NCBI RefSeq assembly: GCF_000423625.1 | Contig: NZ_AUII01000010.1 | Location: 1 to 64,000, forward strand | Source: Pseudonocardia asaccharolytica DSM 44247 = NBRC 16224 | GTDB taxonomy: Bacteria; Actinomycetota; Actinomycetes; Mycobacteriales; Pseudonocardiaceae | DNA length: 64,000 bases | Reading direction: 5' to 3' | Shown here: positions 1 to 10,213 of the stretch, piece by piece | How the letters are laid out: each line of letters begins with the position of its first letter | Numbering within the stretch: position 1 is the first letter of the stretch | Made by a program: the position numbers and the translations under genes | Notes under the pieces: model-generated | What the model saw: the letters and a program-made list of their open reading frames with translations, nothing else | The model's database searches: none | Told to the model about the DNA's origin: nothing

Positions 1-1025
1 CTAGCGCCTGTTTAAAAAGTGGATCTTCGTCCGTCGCCTGTGCGTGTCGGTCAGCGGAGATGAGTGAGGTCTCCGGTAGATGGATCAACGACCAAGAAGA
101 CCATCACCACCGGAGACCTCGTGGGCACCGTACTCGCGGGGGCCCGTCATGACCTCACCGACGCGCAGTGGCAGCTGCTCGAGCCGCTGCTACCTGCGGT
201 GAGTGGGCGTGGACGGCCCCGAACCGGGACCTGGCGGCAGTTGATCGACGGGATCCGGTGGCGGGTCCGGTCCGGTACACCGTGGCGGGACGTGCCCGAA
301 CGGTACGGGTCCTGGCAGTCGATCTACGGCCTGTTTCGACGCTGGCAGCGCGACGGCACCTGGGCGGCGATCCTGGCTGGTCTGCAGCAGCTCGGAGACG
401 CGGCGGGCCTGATCTGCTGGGACGTCTCGGTGGATTCCACCCTCGTGCGGGCGCATCAGCACGCCGCCGGCGCCCGCCGGGATCCGGCCAGCCAGGTCGA
501 GCCGCCCGGCGCCGAGCCGGTCGACCACGCGTTGGGCCGGTCTCGGGGCGGGTGGACCACCACGCTGCATCTGGCCTGTGAGCAGGGGCGTAAGCCGCTG
601 TCGATGGTGATCACCGCCGGGCATCGGGGAGACAGCCCGCAGTTTGTGCGGGTCCTGGAACGCATCCGGGTGCGGCGGCCGGGGCGGGGTCGGCCCCGGA
701 CCCGCCCGGACCGGGTCCTGGCCGACAAGGCGTACTCATCCCGGGCCAACCGGGCCTACCTGCGCCGCCGCGGAATCCGGGCGACCATCCCGACCAAGCG
801 CGATCAGCAGGCCCACCGGCGCAAGCGCGGATCACGCGGCGGGCGGTCGCCACGGTTCGACCCCGACATCTACCGGCAGCGTCACGCCGTCGAAGCCAGC
901 ATCAACCTGCACAAACAGAACCGGGCAGTCGCCACCCGCTACGAAAAGCTGGCCCTGCGCTACGAAGCCACCACCCACATCGCAGGGATCAACATCTGGC
1001 TCCGCCGATTAGTAAACACGCGCGA
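1..1025 (+). mobile_element. IS5-family insertion sequence inserted in a regulator gene
   Basis: One transposase gene fills the element. The left end at the window edge (about bases 2-18, containing GCGCCTGTTTA) and bases 1009-1025 (TTAGTAAACACGCGCGA) form an imperfect inverted repeat, roughly 13 of 17 positions by eye. To the right, the sequence becomes the minus-strand coding sequence of an AAA/LuxR-type regulator, whose frame runs into the IS end, so the IS interrupts that gene. The C-terminal part of the regulator should lie left of base 1, outside the window. The exact left boundary and any target-site duplication cannot be seen. Confidence 0.7.
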
Positions 1026-1230
1026 CCGGCCCGAGTGGCCGGCCTCGCCGAGGGCGTCGAGTGCCTCCTCGCACACCCGGGTCGCAACCGCGTTGACGGT
1101 GTGCTCGGCGAGCGCCGGCTCCAGGACGAGCCCGGCCTCGGCCATGAGCTCGGCGCTTCCGGCGGCGCGCGCGGCGGCCACCGCCCCGGTCGCGGCGGCG
1201 GCGCTGCCGGGCAGGTCGCCGGCGAGGTAG
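64..1230 (+). CDS. IS5-family (DDE) transposase, C-terminus read through into target DNA
   Basis: Transposase of the IS5 superfamily. The N-terminal DUF4096-like domain is visible (RHDLTDAQWQLLEPLLP, then GIRWRVRSGTPWRDVPERYG), followed by the DDE core: D in WDVSVDSTLVRAH, D in VLADKAYSS, and E in the RHAVEASINLHKQNR segment. A GTG at 121 (VGTVLAGARHDL) is a plausible real start; the frame is open from 64. The transposase-like sequence ends at INIWLRRLV near 1012, with no stop of its own, so the frame reads about 70 codons into the interrupted regulator and stops at 1230. Whether the fused tail affects function is unknown. The catalytic core looks intact. Confidence 0.8.
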   Translation: MRSPVDGSTTKKTITTGDLVGTVLAGARHDLTDAQWQLLEPLLPAVSGRGRPRTGTWRQLIDGIRWRVRSGTPWRDVPERYGSWQSIYGLFRRWQRDGTWAAILAGLQQLGDAAGLICWDVSVDSTLVRAHQHAAGARRDPASQVEPPGAEPVDHALGRSRGGWTTTLHLACEQGRKPLSMVITAGHRGDSPQFVRVLERIRVRRPGRGRPRTRPDRVLADKAYSSRANRAYLRRRGIRATIPTKRDQQAHRRKRGSRGGRSPRFDPDIYRQRHAVEASINLHKQNRAVATRYEKLALRYEATTHIAGINIWLRRLVNTRDRPEWPASPRASSASSHTRVATALTVCSASAGSRTSPASAMSSALPAARAAATAPVAAAALPGRSPAR

Positions 1231-2211
1231 GCGGCTCGGCCGAGTGCGAGTAACACCCGGCAGCGGTCCGCCTCGGACATCGGCGCGGGGAAGCCGAGCG
1301 CGGCACGGTACAGCCGGACGCCTTCCTCGTGGGCGAGGTGACGCACGGCGTGCTCGGCCGCGCGGAGGGCCCAGGTCCGGGCGGTCTCCGCCGCCCCGTA
1401 GGGCGCGAGCCACGCCCAGTGCCGGGTGAGGTCGGCGAGGTGCTCACCGAGATCGTCGGCGAACAGGGTCTCGATCGCCTCGGCGACGGCCCGGTGCAGC
1501 GCCACCCGGTCGACAGTGGTGAGCGAGGCCTCCACCGCGTCCCGGGTGAGCACGTGGACGAACCGGTGATCACCCCCGTCGCCGACCCGTTCCACCAGCC
1601 CGTGCCCGATCGCCTCGTCGGCGAGCGGCAGGCACCGGGCCAGGGGCACGTCGAGCGTCGCCGCGACCAGGACCAGCGGGAAGTCCCACCCGACGATCGC
1701 CGCCGCCTGCACCAACCGGCGGCATCCGGTTCAGCCGCCCGGCGACGACGTCGAGCACGCTGCGCGGCGGCCGTTCCGGGCGCCAGCTCCCGTCCGCCAT
1801 CGCGCGGGCAACCTCACGGACGAACAGCGGGTTGCCCTCGGTGATCTGAAGGATGGTGTCCGCCGGCGCGTCCACGTCCATTCTCGCCAGCTGCTCGCGC
1901 ACCTCGGCCAGGTCGAAACGGCGCAGGTCGAGCCGCTCCACCGCCGGAGACCGGAGCAGGTCGGGGAACACGCGCGGCAGGACGTTGTCGGGCTCCCCGT
2001 CGCGGTAGGTGACGACGAGGAGCAGCGGAAGGGTGTGGACCTGGTCGGTGACGTGGCGCAGGACCAGCAGCGTCGGCTCGTCGGCCCGGTGGACGTCGTC
2101 GAGGACGACGAGCAGGCCGTCTGTCGCCTCGGCCGCGCCCCGCAGGGCCTCGGTCACGTCGTCGAACAGCCGGAACCGATCCTCAGGTGACCCGGCCCGG
2201 CCGGCGAGCAC
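1021..2211 (-). pseudogene. Broken AAA/LuxR-type ATPase regulator
   Basis: Fragments of a large AAA-type (LuxR/MalT-like) regulator. From 2211 down to about 1715 the frame encodes the Walker B region and flanks (LLVVLDDVHRADEPTLLVLRH, then ITEGNPLFVREVARAM). At about 1715-1730 the frame shifts, and VQAAAIVGWDFPLVLVAATL and the following helical repeats continue in another frame to about 1021. There the IS5-family element begins. The N-terminal Walker A part is missing: 5' of 2211 the sequence changes abruptly to a universal stress protein fragment. The gene therefore has at least three lesions (5' loss, frameshift, IS insertion) and cannot be functional. Confidence 0.8.
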
Positions 2212-2244
2212 CGACTACACGCGGTGGCCGCGCGGACGGGTCGG

Positions 2245-2589
2245 AGGTCAGCCCCGGATCACGGTCCGGACCGGTCCGGCTCGGGCACGAGGACGACGGG
2301 GCAGCGCGTCGGCCAGCCATGTGCGGGCCGCGTCCTCGAACTCGGGGGCCGGAAGCGGCGCGGTGTCGGCGAACTGGACCGGTTGGTGCCACACGGCGAC
2401 CGCGTGCACGGTCGCGCCGACGTCCCGGGCGTAGCGGACCGCCCAGTGCAGCGCCGCTCGCGCCTCGGCCGACCCGTCGATCCCGACGACCACACCCGGC
2501 CCTGCCGCCTCGTCGGCGGCCGGGCCGGGTTCGCCCGGCGCGCCGAGCTTGTGGGGTTGGATGTTGTCCGGGACGTCGCGCAGGTCCAA
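2245..2589 (-). pseudogene. Universal stress protein fragment
   Basis: The frame contains the N-terminal half of a universal stress protein (UspA fold): GVVVGIDGSAEARAALHWAV, then an Ala-rich helix and a strand ending in VAVWHQPV. It stops soon after WLADALPRRP, before the ATP-binding GSxGxGG motif expected in the second half. The truncation abuts the truncated AAA regulator, so the two were probably joined by a deletion. Bases 2590-2884 upstream contain no convincing gene on either strand. Confidence 0.6.
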
Positions 2590-2884
2590 CGGACCCGGCG
2601 CCCCGTCTGCTCCGGGTCGAGGTAGGGCTCGGACATATCGCCCGGATACCCGGTGACGGCACGGAGTACCCGGCCATGCGGTTCGACGGCATCGGTCAGC
2701 TCAGGCATCAGCGCCCGGTGCGGGCAGTTGCCCGTCCGCACGGTCAACCCGCCGAGCCCGCTTGTCGCCCTGCGGCATGCCGGGAAGGCTGGACGGCATC
2801 CAGCCGGACGTCGGTGCGGAGGTGGCCGTGGATCAGGAGCTCGGGAGCGGGCATGAGCACACCAGCCGAGCGTGGGCACCGCCG

Positions 2885-3718
<834 letters not shown>

Positions 3719-3826
3719 ATCGTTGTGCTCACCACGGCGGCCACGTTCCCGGCCGCCGGGAGCGGCGCCCGGGACGACAGGAGAGGAACGTCCCGGACGC
3801 CACCAGCTGATGGCCGCTCCCTGCGA

Positions 3827-5365
3827 TCAGCCGTTGGGCCGCTGCTCGACCCCGATCACACCCGGGATCGTGCGGGGAACGTCGGTGATCCACCTGGTGC
3901 CGTCGTTCGGGTCGTTCTCGCAGCCCGTGATCGTGCAGCCCTCGGGCGCCTGGTCACCGACGGCGAGGTAGGAACCGGGGGCGGCGTCGACCGGATAAAT
4001 GATCGTCTCCGGGTCGAGGGCCAGGTCCGGCGAGCCGGTCCACGGACCGTCCGGATTCGCGATCGAGTCGCGGACGTCGTCGGGCATATCGGTCACAGCG
4101 CTCATCAGGGTCCGGAAGAAGTTGTAGTAGCCCTCCTTCACCGCGGCGCCGGCCAGCGGGTCGGCGTCGAGGTTCGGGGTGTTCTCCAGCGTGTCCGGCG
4201 GGACCTCACCGCTGCGGGTGACGACCATGTCCAGGCTCGGGATCACGAAGGTGTGCTGGCCGTGCAGACCGAAGCTGAAGTACATGTCCGACGGAGCCGA
4301 GGCGATCCACGGCTGGGCCGGTGCGATCACCCTCCGGGCGAACAGCGAGGCGTTCACCTGCATGTCGTCGCCCGAGCAGGAGTTCACCCACGTCAGGAAG
4401 CCGTAACCGCAGTTGGCCTCGGTGCCGGTGTGCAGCTCCCTCATGTATGACGGATCGATGATCTCCACACCGTCGTAGGTGCCGTCATTGCGCATCAGCT
4501 CGCCGAGCCGGCCGAACTCCAGCGGCCGCAGGAACAGCTTGGAGTAGCCGAGGGTGTTGCCCGAGCGGTCGCGCTGCCACCAGTAGGCCGACTGCGGGAT
4601 GCCCAGCTTGTTGAAGAACTCGCGCTGCGCCCACTCCTGGTAGTCCAGGCCGGGTTCGGCCTTCCAGATCGCGTGCTGGACCACGTAGTTCAGCACCGAC
4701 GGCGTCGTCTGGTCGTACTCGAAGTACTCGCCGGGCTCGTGCTCGATCGTCATCGACATCGCCTCGCGCGCACGGGAGATGTCGGTGAACAGGTTCAACC
4801 CACGCGCCCAGTTCATCTGGACGCCGGTCGTCATGTTCAGTACGTTGCGCACCGTGATCGCGCGGTGCGCCTCGTCACCGAGCCCCTCGGGCAGGTAGTC
4901 ACCGATCGGGGCGTCGACGTCGATCAGGCCCTGCTTCTCGGCGACGCCCGCGATGAGCGCGGAGACGGTCTTGGTCTGGCTCCAGTTCAACCGCGGCACC
5001 CGCTCCAGAGCGGGGTCGAGGCCGCTCTCGCCGACGAGGCAGCCGTGCCGGAAGACCTTGACGGTCTCCGAACCCTGAGCGGCCCAGTAGTCGATGGCCT
5101 CCTTGACCTTCGCCGGGTCCAGGCCGACCGCCTCCGGTGAGGACTCCTCGTACTCCCCGGTGCGCGTCATCGCGCAGTCGGTGGCGTCCCCGCTCGCGAT
5201 GATGGCGCCGGCGACGGGGAGTTCCGGCAGGCTGGGCAGGTCCGGGGCGGCGAAGGCGACGCCGCCGGCCAGCCCTCCCACGGTGATCACGGCCGCGACG
5301 GCAGCCGCGGCGATGCGACCAGATGCTCGCACTCTTCCTCCGTATGTCCTTGATGCGTCACGCAC
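3827..5365 (-). CDS. Secreted serine hydrolase, class C beta-lactamase/PBP-like
   Basis: A 512-residue protein with an N-terminal signal sequence (Arg residues at 11-17, then an Ala/Val-rich hydrophobic stretch to about residue 40), so probably exported. The SxxK catalytic motif is SQTK at residues 129-132 (NWSQTKTVS), typical of class C beta-lactamases, D-aminopeptidases and related esterases. The second motif region reads FEYDQTTPSVLNYV. The protein has several cysteines late in the chain (NCGYG, NSCSGDD, CTITGCEN), consistent with an extracellular disulphide-bonded enzyme. The family acts on peptides, beta-lactams or esters, and the substrate here cannot be told. The 237-bp upstream gap (5366-5602) contains no gene. 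Confidence 0.8.
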   Translation of the reverse strand: MRDASRTYGGRVRASGRIAAAAVAAVITVGGLAGGVAFAAPDLPSLPELPVAGAIIASGDATDCAMTRTGEYEESSPEAVGLDPAKVKEAIDYWAAQGSETVKVFRHGCLVGESGLDPALERVPRLNWSQTKTVSALIAGVAEKQGLIDVDAPIGDYLPEGLGDEAHRAITVRNVLNMTTGVQMNWARGLNLFTDISRAREAMSMTIEHEPGEYFEYDQTTPSVLNYVVQHAIWKAEPGLDYQEWAQREFFNKLGIPQSAYWWQRDRSGNTLGYSKLFLRPLEFGRLGELMRNDGTYDGVEIIDPSYMRELHTGTEANCGYGFLTWVNSCSGDDMQVNASLFARRVIAPAQPWIASAPSDMYFSFGLHGQHTFVIPSLDMVVTRSGEVPPDTLENTPNLDADPLAGAAVKEGYYNFFRTLMSAVTDMPDDVRDSIANPDGPWTGSPDLALDPETIIYPVDAAPGSYLAVGDQAPEGCTITGCENDPNDGTRWITDVPRTIPGVIGVEQRPNG

Positions 5366-5602
5366 TCAGATAGACCAAACGGAGCACTACGGCGAGAGAT
5401 GCGCGCATTACCCACCGGCGGGGGTAGGAGGACGACTGAGCACCGACAGGTCGACAGGCACTTCCCGACCAGCGGCACGGACGGCGTTGATCCGCGTTGG
5501 GGAACATCGGCGCCGTGGGTGGCGCTGACGTCCCTCAACGGACGATCACTCGGGCTTCTCGCGGTGGAGCCTCGTGATCGCGCCCACCGCAGCGCGCAAC
5601 CG

Positions 5603-6874
5603 CTAGAGATCCGCGAGCGCCGGCAGCGGGTTCTCGATCGCGTCGGCGACGAACCTGAGGAACCCTCCCGCGGTGCCGCCGTCGCAGACCCGATGGTCGA
5701 AGACGAGCGAGAGCTGCGTGATCTGCCGCGGGACGATCCGCCCGTCGACGACCCAGGGCCGGGGGTGGATCCGCCCGATCCCGAGGATCGCGACCTCGGG
5801 GTGGTTGATGATCGCGGCGCTGCCGTCGACGCCGAGGATGCCGTAGTTGTTGAGCGTGAACGAGCTGCCGGAGAGTTCGGTCGCCGTAGCGGTGCCCTTG
5901 CGGGCCGCGGCGGTGAGCCTGCGGATCTCGGCGTCGAGGTCCCGGATGCTGCGGCGGTGCGCGTCGCGGACGGCCGGGACGACGAGGCCGCGGTCGGTCT
6001 GGGCGGCGATGCCGAGGTGGACGCCGTCGAGATGCTGGATCTCCTCGCGGTCGGGGTCGACGCGGGCGTTGAGCTCGGGGAACCGGACCAGCCCGGCGAG
6101 GACGAACCGCGCGACCAGGGCGAGCAGCCCGGGCGGGCGCCCGCCGATGTGCATCCCGGTGCGCAGGTCGAGCAGCGCGGTGGCGTCGACATCGACCCAG
6201 GTCGTGGCCTCGGGAATCTCCCGGCGGCTGCGGGTGAGCGTCTGGGTGACGGCCCGTCGCAGGCCGCGCAGCGGCATCCGGGTGCGGATCGGCAGCCCGG
6301 TGCGCGGGTCGGTCCCGGCAACCCCGGCGGGCTCCGGCCGGGTGGGCGCGGAGGCGGCGCGTTCGACGTCGTCACGGGTGATCAGACCGTCGGGTCCGGT
6401 GCCGACGAGTGCGGCGAGGTCGATGCCGCGCCGGCGGGCGAGCCGGCGCACGATCGGAGATGTCACCCTGGGCCGTTCGGCTCCGGGGCTACTCGACAAA
6501 GCGGGCGGTGCGGCGGCGGGCCGCCGCCTGCGACGGCCGGTCGTGCCGTGCTCGCCCGACGTGCCGTATCCGATCAGGACGTTCCCCGAGCCCGCGCGCT
6601 CCTCCTCAACATAGGTCGCGGCGGCCGCGTCGCCGGCCGGGTCGATCGAGATCAACGGTGCCCCGACGGGGATCGTCTCCCCCTCGGCGCCGTGCAGTTC
6701 GGCGACCACGCCGGCGAACGGGGACGGCACCTCGACCGTGGCCTTGGCCGTTTCCACCTCGGCGACGGGCGCGTCGACCGCCACCGTGTCGCCGATCGCG
6801 ACCCGCCACGTCACGAGCTCGGCCTCGGTGAGGCCCTCGCCGAGATCGGGCAGGGTGAACACCCGGCGGCTCAC
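5603..6874 (-). CDS. 2-oxoacid dehydrogenase E2, dihydrolipoamide acyltransferase
   Basis: E2 subunit that transfers the acyl group from lipoate to CoA. Domains in order: one lipoyl domain (LPDLGEGLTEAEL; lipoylated Lys44 in VETAKATV), a linker rich in Arg/Ala, an E3/E1-binding domain (TSPIVRRLARRRGIDLAALVGTG, about residues 135-170), and the catalytic acyltransferase domain ending with DHRVCDGG (His394). Length is 423 residues. I use GTG 6874, which overlaps the E1beta stop by 4 bp (GTGA); an upstream ATG at 6886 is possible. It is the last gene of the E1alpha-E1beta-E2 operon, and no E3 lies nearby. The Lrp/AsnC neighbour favours branched-chain 2-oxoacids, but pyruvate is not excluded. Confidence 0.9.
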   Translation of the reverse strand: MSRRVFTLPDLGEGLTEAELVTWRVAIGDTVAVDAPVAEVETAKATVEVPSPFAGVVAELHGAEGETIPVGAPLISIDPAGDAAAATYVEEERAGSGNVLIGYGTSGEHGTTGRRRRRPAAAPPALSSSPGAERPRVTSPIVRRLARRRGIDLAALVGTGPDGLITRDDVERAASAPTRPEPAGVAGTDPRTGLPIRTRMPLRGLRRAVTQTLTRSRREIPEATTWVDVDATALLDLRTGMHIGGRPPGLLALVARFVLAGLVRFPELNARVDPDREEIQHLDGVHLGIAAQTDRGLVVPAVRDAHRRSIRDLDAEIRRLTAAARKGTATATELSGSSFTLNNYGILGVDGSAAIINHPEVAILGIGRIHPRPWVVDGRIVPRQITQLSLVFDHRVCDGGTAGGFLRFVADAIENPLPALADL

Positions 6875-7857
6875 GACGCGTCCCACTGCAGCTCGTCGAC
6901 GGTGGCGAGGACGCGGTCGACGCCCGGCAGATGGTGGCGTTCGAGCTTCGGCGGTGGATAGGGGATGTCGAAGCCGGTGACGCGGCGGACCGGCGCCTCC
7001 AGATGGTGGAAGCAGCGCTCGGTCACCCGCGCGACGATCTCGGACGCGACGGAGGCGAACCCCGGGGCCTCGGCGACGACCACGGCGCGGCCGGTGGCGC
7101 GGACCGTGGCCGCGACCGTCTCGTCGTCGAAGGGCACGATCGAGCGGATGTCCACGACGCCGAGGTCGCGGCCCTCGTCCGCCGCCTGCTCCGCGGCGGC
7201 GAGGGCGACCGACACGCTGGGGCCGTAGGCGATCAGCGTCGCGTCGCGGCCCGCGCGGCGCACCACGGCACGCCCGACGGGCGGCACCGGAGCGGTGACG
7301 TCGACCTCCTCCTTGGTGAAGTAGTGCTTCTTCGGTTCGAGGAAGATCACCGGATCGGGGCTGTGGATGGCGGCGCGCAGCAGGCCGTGGGCGTCGGCGC
7401 CGGTCGCGGGGACGAGCACGGTGAGCCCGGGCGTATGGGCGTAGTAGGCCTCGGACGAGTCGCAGTGGTGTTCGACCCCGCCGATCCCGCCCGCATACGG
7501 GATCCGGATGACCATCGGCAGCCGCACCCGGCCGCGGGTGCGGCTGGCCATCTTCGCGACGTGGCTGGTGATCTGCTCGAAGGCCGGATAGGCGAAGGCG
7601 TCGAACTGCATCTCGACCACCGGACGCATCCCGTTCATCGCCATGCCCACGGCCATGCCGACGATGCCCGACTCGGCGAGCGGGGTGTCGAAGCAGCGCT
7701 GCTCTCCGAAGGTGGCGGCGAGCCCGTCGGTGACCCGGAAGACCCCGCCGAGGGCGCCGACGTCCTCGCCGAACACGACCACGGACTCGTCGGCGGCCAT
7801 CGCCTCGCGCAGCGCGGTGTTGATCGCCTGCGCCATCGTCATCGTCACCCCACTCAT
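6871..7857 (-). CDS. 2-oxoacid dehydrogenase E1 beta subunit
   Basis: Beta subunit of the thiamine-diphosphate-dependent E1 component (328 residues). Family landmarks: MAQAINTALREAM, VFGEDVGALGGVFRVTDGL, TPLAESGIVGMAVGMAM, EMQFDAFAYPAFEQ, and the C-terminal transketolase domain (IAYGPSVSVAL, VVDIRSIVPFD). ATG 7857 overlaps the E1alpha stop as ATGA, which shows translational coupling. The frame is open further upstream, but that part is an Arg/Gly-rich shadow of E1alpha. It works as an alpha2beta2 heterotetramer with the upstream subunit, and hands the acyl group to the E2 encoded downstream. Confidence 0.92.
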   Translation of the reverse strand: MSGVTMTMAQAINTALREAMAADESVVVFGEDVGALGGVFRVTDGLAATFGEQRCFDTPLAESGIVGMAVGMAMNGMRPVVEMQFDAFAYPAFEQITSHVAKMASRTRGRVRLPMVIRIPYAGGIGGVEHHCDSSEAYYAHTPGLTVLVPATGADAHGLLRAAIHSPDPVIFLEPKKHYFTKEEVDVTAPVPPVGRAVVRRAGRDATLIAYGPSVSVALAAAEQAADEGRDLGVVDIRSIVPFDDETVAATVRATGRAVVVAEAPGFASVASEIVARVTERCFHHLEAPVRRVTGFDIPYPPPKLERHHLPGVDRVLATVDELQWDAS

Positions 7858-8927
7858 CGCGCGGCCTCCTCGGTGAGCTCGGCGCGCAGCAGCGCCTCCT
7901 GCTCGGCGAGCTGCGCCGTCGGCCGGGCGTAGACGTGGGCGAACAGTTCGGCCGGATCGACGACGTCCTCGGCCGAGACGCCGTGGCGGACGTGCGCGGC
8001 CATCTCGTCCGCCGCGGCGGCGAACTCGGCCTCGCGCGCGTCGTCGAGCACCCCCTCGGCGATCAGGTAGGTGCGCAGGCGGGCGAGGGGGTCGCGCGGC
8101 AGCCACCGCGCCACCTCGTCCTCGGTGCGGTAACGCGCGGGATCGTCGGCGTTGGTGTGCGCGGCGACGCGGTAGGTGTCGGCCTCGACCAGGGTGGGGC
8201 CATCCCCGTCCCGGGCGCGGCGAACCGCGTCCGACAGGGTCACCGACAGCGCGGCGAGATCATTGCCGTCGACGAGAACCGCGGGCATCCCGTACCCGGC
8301 GCCCTTCGCCGCGAGCGACGGCGCCACCGACTGGCGCGCCAGCGGCACCGAGATCGCGTACTTGTTGTTCTGCACCAGGAACACCACCGGCGCGGCGAAG
8401 ACCGCGGCGAAGTTGCACGCCTCGTGGAAGTCGCCCTCGCTGGTGGCACCGTCCCCGCACAGCGCCATCACGACGGTGTCCTCTCCCCGCAGCCGGGCCG
8501 CGTGCCCGACGCCGACCGCGTGCAGCAGCTGCGTGGCGAGCGGGGTGGCCTGCGGGGCGACCCGGTGCGCAGTCGGGTCGTAGCCGCAGTGCCAGTCGCC
8601 GCGCAGCAGCACGAGCGCCTCCACCGGGTCCACTCCGCGGGCGGCGACCGCCGCGGTGTCCCGGTAGGTCGGGAACAACCAGTCGTCCTCGCGCAGCACC
8701 GACACGGCGGCGACCTGGCAGGCCTCCTGGCCGTGCGAGGACGGGTACACCGCGAGCCTGCCCTGCCGGACCAGCGCGCCGGCCTGCTCGTTCAGCCGCC
8801 GGGCCAGCACCATCGCGCGGTAGCCGGCGAGCAGCTCGGCGGTCGGGGGCAGGACGGCGGGGTCGGCGGCGTGGCCGTGCTCGTCGACCAGCTGGACGAC
8901 GCCGTCGACGGCGAGTGATGTGCTCAT
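7854..8927 (-). CDS. 2-oxoacid dehydrogenase E1 alpha subunit
   Basis: Alpha subunit (357 residues) that binds thiamine diphosphate: GDG at residues 158-160 and NN at 187-188 delimit the TPP motif (GDGATSEGDFHEACNF ... FLVQNN). SSHGQEACQVAA and DWLFPTYRD are typical of the E1alpha family. ATG 8927 is preceded by a GGGAGGTTCC ribosome site; the open frame reaches 9032. The gene leads the E1alpha-E1beta-E2 operon and is divergent from the Lrp/AsnC gene, with 182 bp between the starts. That arrangement recalls bkd operons controlled by a local Lrp-type regulator, so branched-chain 2-oxoacid decarboxylation is my preferred role. Confidence 0.9.
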   Translation of the reverse strand: MSTSLAVDGVVQLVDEHGHAADPAVLPPTAELLAGYRAMVLARRLNEQAGALVRQGRLAVYPSSHGQEACQVAAVSVLREDDWLFPTYRDTAAVAARGVDPVEALVLLRGDWHCGYDPTAHRVAPQATPLATQLLHAVGVGHAARLRGEDTVVMALCGDGATSEGDFHEACNFAAVFAAPVVFLVQNNKYAISVPLARQSVAPSLAAKGAGYGMPAVLVDGNDLAALSVTLSDAVRRARDGDGPTLVEADTYRVAAHTNADDPARYRTEDEVARWLPRDPLARLRTYLIAEGVLDDAREAEFAAAADEMAAHVRHGVSAEDVVDPAELFAHVYARPTAQLAEQEALLRAELTEEAAR

Positions 8928-9109
8928 GGAACCTCCCGGCGGCGAGACCCTGGCCCAGGATGCTGGTCCCTCATCGAGCACACCGTCTACTCTCAACGTC
9001 CAACCGAAGACGTTCGGCTCTACACAGCCCACCGCCCTGGACGATCCGCCGACCGGCGCGCAACACCGGCGGAGCCCGCAGACGAATGGCAGCCCCGAGG
9101 GAGGCAGGC

Positions 9110-9550
9110 GTGGCGGACGAGCTCGACACGGTCGACCGGCGAATCCTGGCCGAGCTGCAGGCCGACGGCCGGCTGTCGATGCGGGCGCTCGCAGAACGGG
9201 TGCGCATCTCCCGCGCGAACGCCTACGCCCGGGTGGAGCGGCTCACCCGGAACGGAGTGATCACCGGGTTCCGCGCCGTCGTCGATCCGGTCCGGACCGG
9301 GCTCACCACCTCCGCATACGTGTCGCTGTCGGTGCGGCAGCACTCGTGGCGCGACCTGCAGGCCCGGCTACGGGCGATCCCCGAGGTGCGGCACATGGCC
9401 CTGGTCGGCGGGGAGTTCGACGTCATCCTGCTCGTCCGCGCCGCCGACAACGCGGCCCTGCGCCGCGTGGTCCTCGAGCAACTTCAGGCGATCCCCGGCG
9501 TCCTCGCCACCCGCACGTTCCTGATCTTCGAGGACGCCGAGAACCCCTGA
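9110..9550 (+). CDS. Lrp/AsnC family transcriptional regulator
   Basis: A 146-residue feast/famine regulator. The N-terminal helix-turn-helix (LDTVDRRILAELQADGRLSMRALAERV, then RISRANAYARVERL) is followed by the RAM/AsnC ligand-binding domain (VSLSVRQHSWRDLQARL, VGGEFDVILLVRAADN). I chose GTG 9110 because GAGGGAGG lies 5-6 nt upstream; ATG 9086 is also in frame. It is transcribed divergently from the 2-oxoacid dehydrogenase operon, and is a good candidate for its local regulator, probably sensing an amino acid or 2-oxoacid. That link is inferred from position only. Confidence 0.88.
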   Translation: MADELDTVDRRILAELQADGRLSMRALAERVRISRANAYARVERLTRNGVITGFRAVVDPVRTGLTTSAYVSLSVRQHSWRDLQARLRAIPEVRHMALVGGEFDVILLVRAADNAALRRVVLEQLQAIPGVLATRTFLIFEDAENP

Positions 9551-9581
9551 GGGCCGCTCGCCGCGACGATCGGCGGGTCAC

Positions 9582-9807
9582 TCAGGCGCCAGACGCCCCG
9601 GCCGGGCCCGCGGGCAGGAAGTCGGGCAGCGAGCGGTCGCGGGTTTCGGTTCCCAGCACCGCCACGGCCGCGGCCGCCAGCAGGAACGCGACGGCATACA
9701 GCGCGAGCGGGAGCACCAGCGTGGTGGTCAGCAGCGCCCCACCGACGATCGGCGCGAGAACCCCGCTGGTCAGCAGCAGGCCGGTACCCGCGACGCCCAG
9801 CCCGCAT
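9582..9807 (-). pseudogene. C-terminal remnant of an MFS-type transporter
   Basis: On the minus strand, about 70 codons before a TGA at 9584-9582 encode two hydrophobic segments (GLLLTSGVLAPIVGGALL and LPLALYAVAFLLAAAAVAVL) and a polar tail with TETRDRSLPDF. This looks like the last helices of a major facilitator. Upstream of about 9807 the frame does not continue as a membrane protein, because the next gene's leader begins there. It is a truncated leftover. Confidence 0.5.
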
Positions 9808-9907
9808 GGATGATCGTGCCGACGTGCTCGCCCTCGCGGGCCCGGGTGTCAGCCGCCGCGCAGCGGGTACCCGGGAGGACCCCCATCGAGAGGAGTGCGA
9901 GGCAGCG

Positions 9908-10141
9908 ATGGCAACGACGAGCGAGACCGGTCAGATCACCGGCACCGCCGACAAGGACTACAACCTGATCTGGTTCCTCGAGGCATGCCTGTCCAACGCC
10001 CTGCGCCTGGAGACCTACATCCAGGACGCGGAGCGCGACGGCGACAGCGAGCTGGCGGAGTTCTTCCGCCGCGCCCAGGGCGAGAGCCGTAAGGGCGCCG
10101 ACCAGGCCAAGCAGATGCTGACGGGGCGGCTGTCCGGCTGA
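9908..10141 (+). CDS. Small conserved helical protein of unknown function
   Basis: A 77-residue acidic protein with no cysteines apart from one in EACLSNAL. It reads as two amphipathic helices (YNLIWFLEACLSNALRLETYI and SELAEFFRRAQGESRKGADQAK), a four-helix-bundle or ferritin-like feel, but I cannot assign a family. The start is ATG 9908, with AGAGGAG 15 nt upstream; the frame is open from 9806. It lies 72 bp upstream of the sigma54-type activator on the same strand and may be co-transcribed with it. Confidence 0.65.
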   Translation: MATTSETGQITGTADKDYNLIWFLEACLSNALRLETYIQDAERDGDSELAEFFRRAQGESRKGADQAKQMLTGRLSG

Positions 10142-10213
10142 CGTCCCTGACCCGGCGCCGCGCAGGTCGGCCGAACACATGCGCGGCGCCGGCCGCCGCC
10201 TAGGCTGGCGGAC

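Noticed and set aside
5399..6961. 520-codon open frame on the plus strand
   Set aside because: It is antisense to the E2 gene and has no domains; such frames are common in high-GC DNA.
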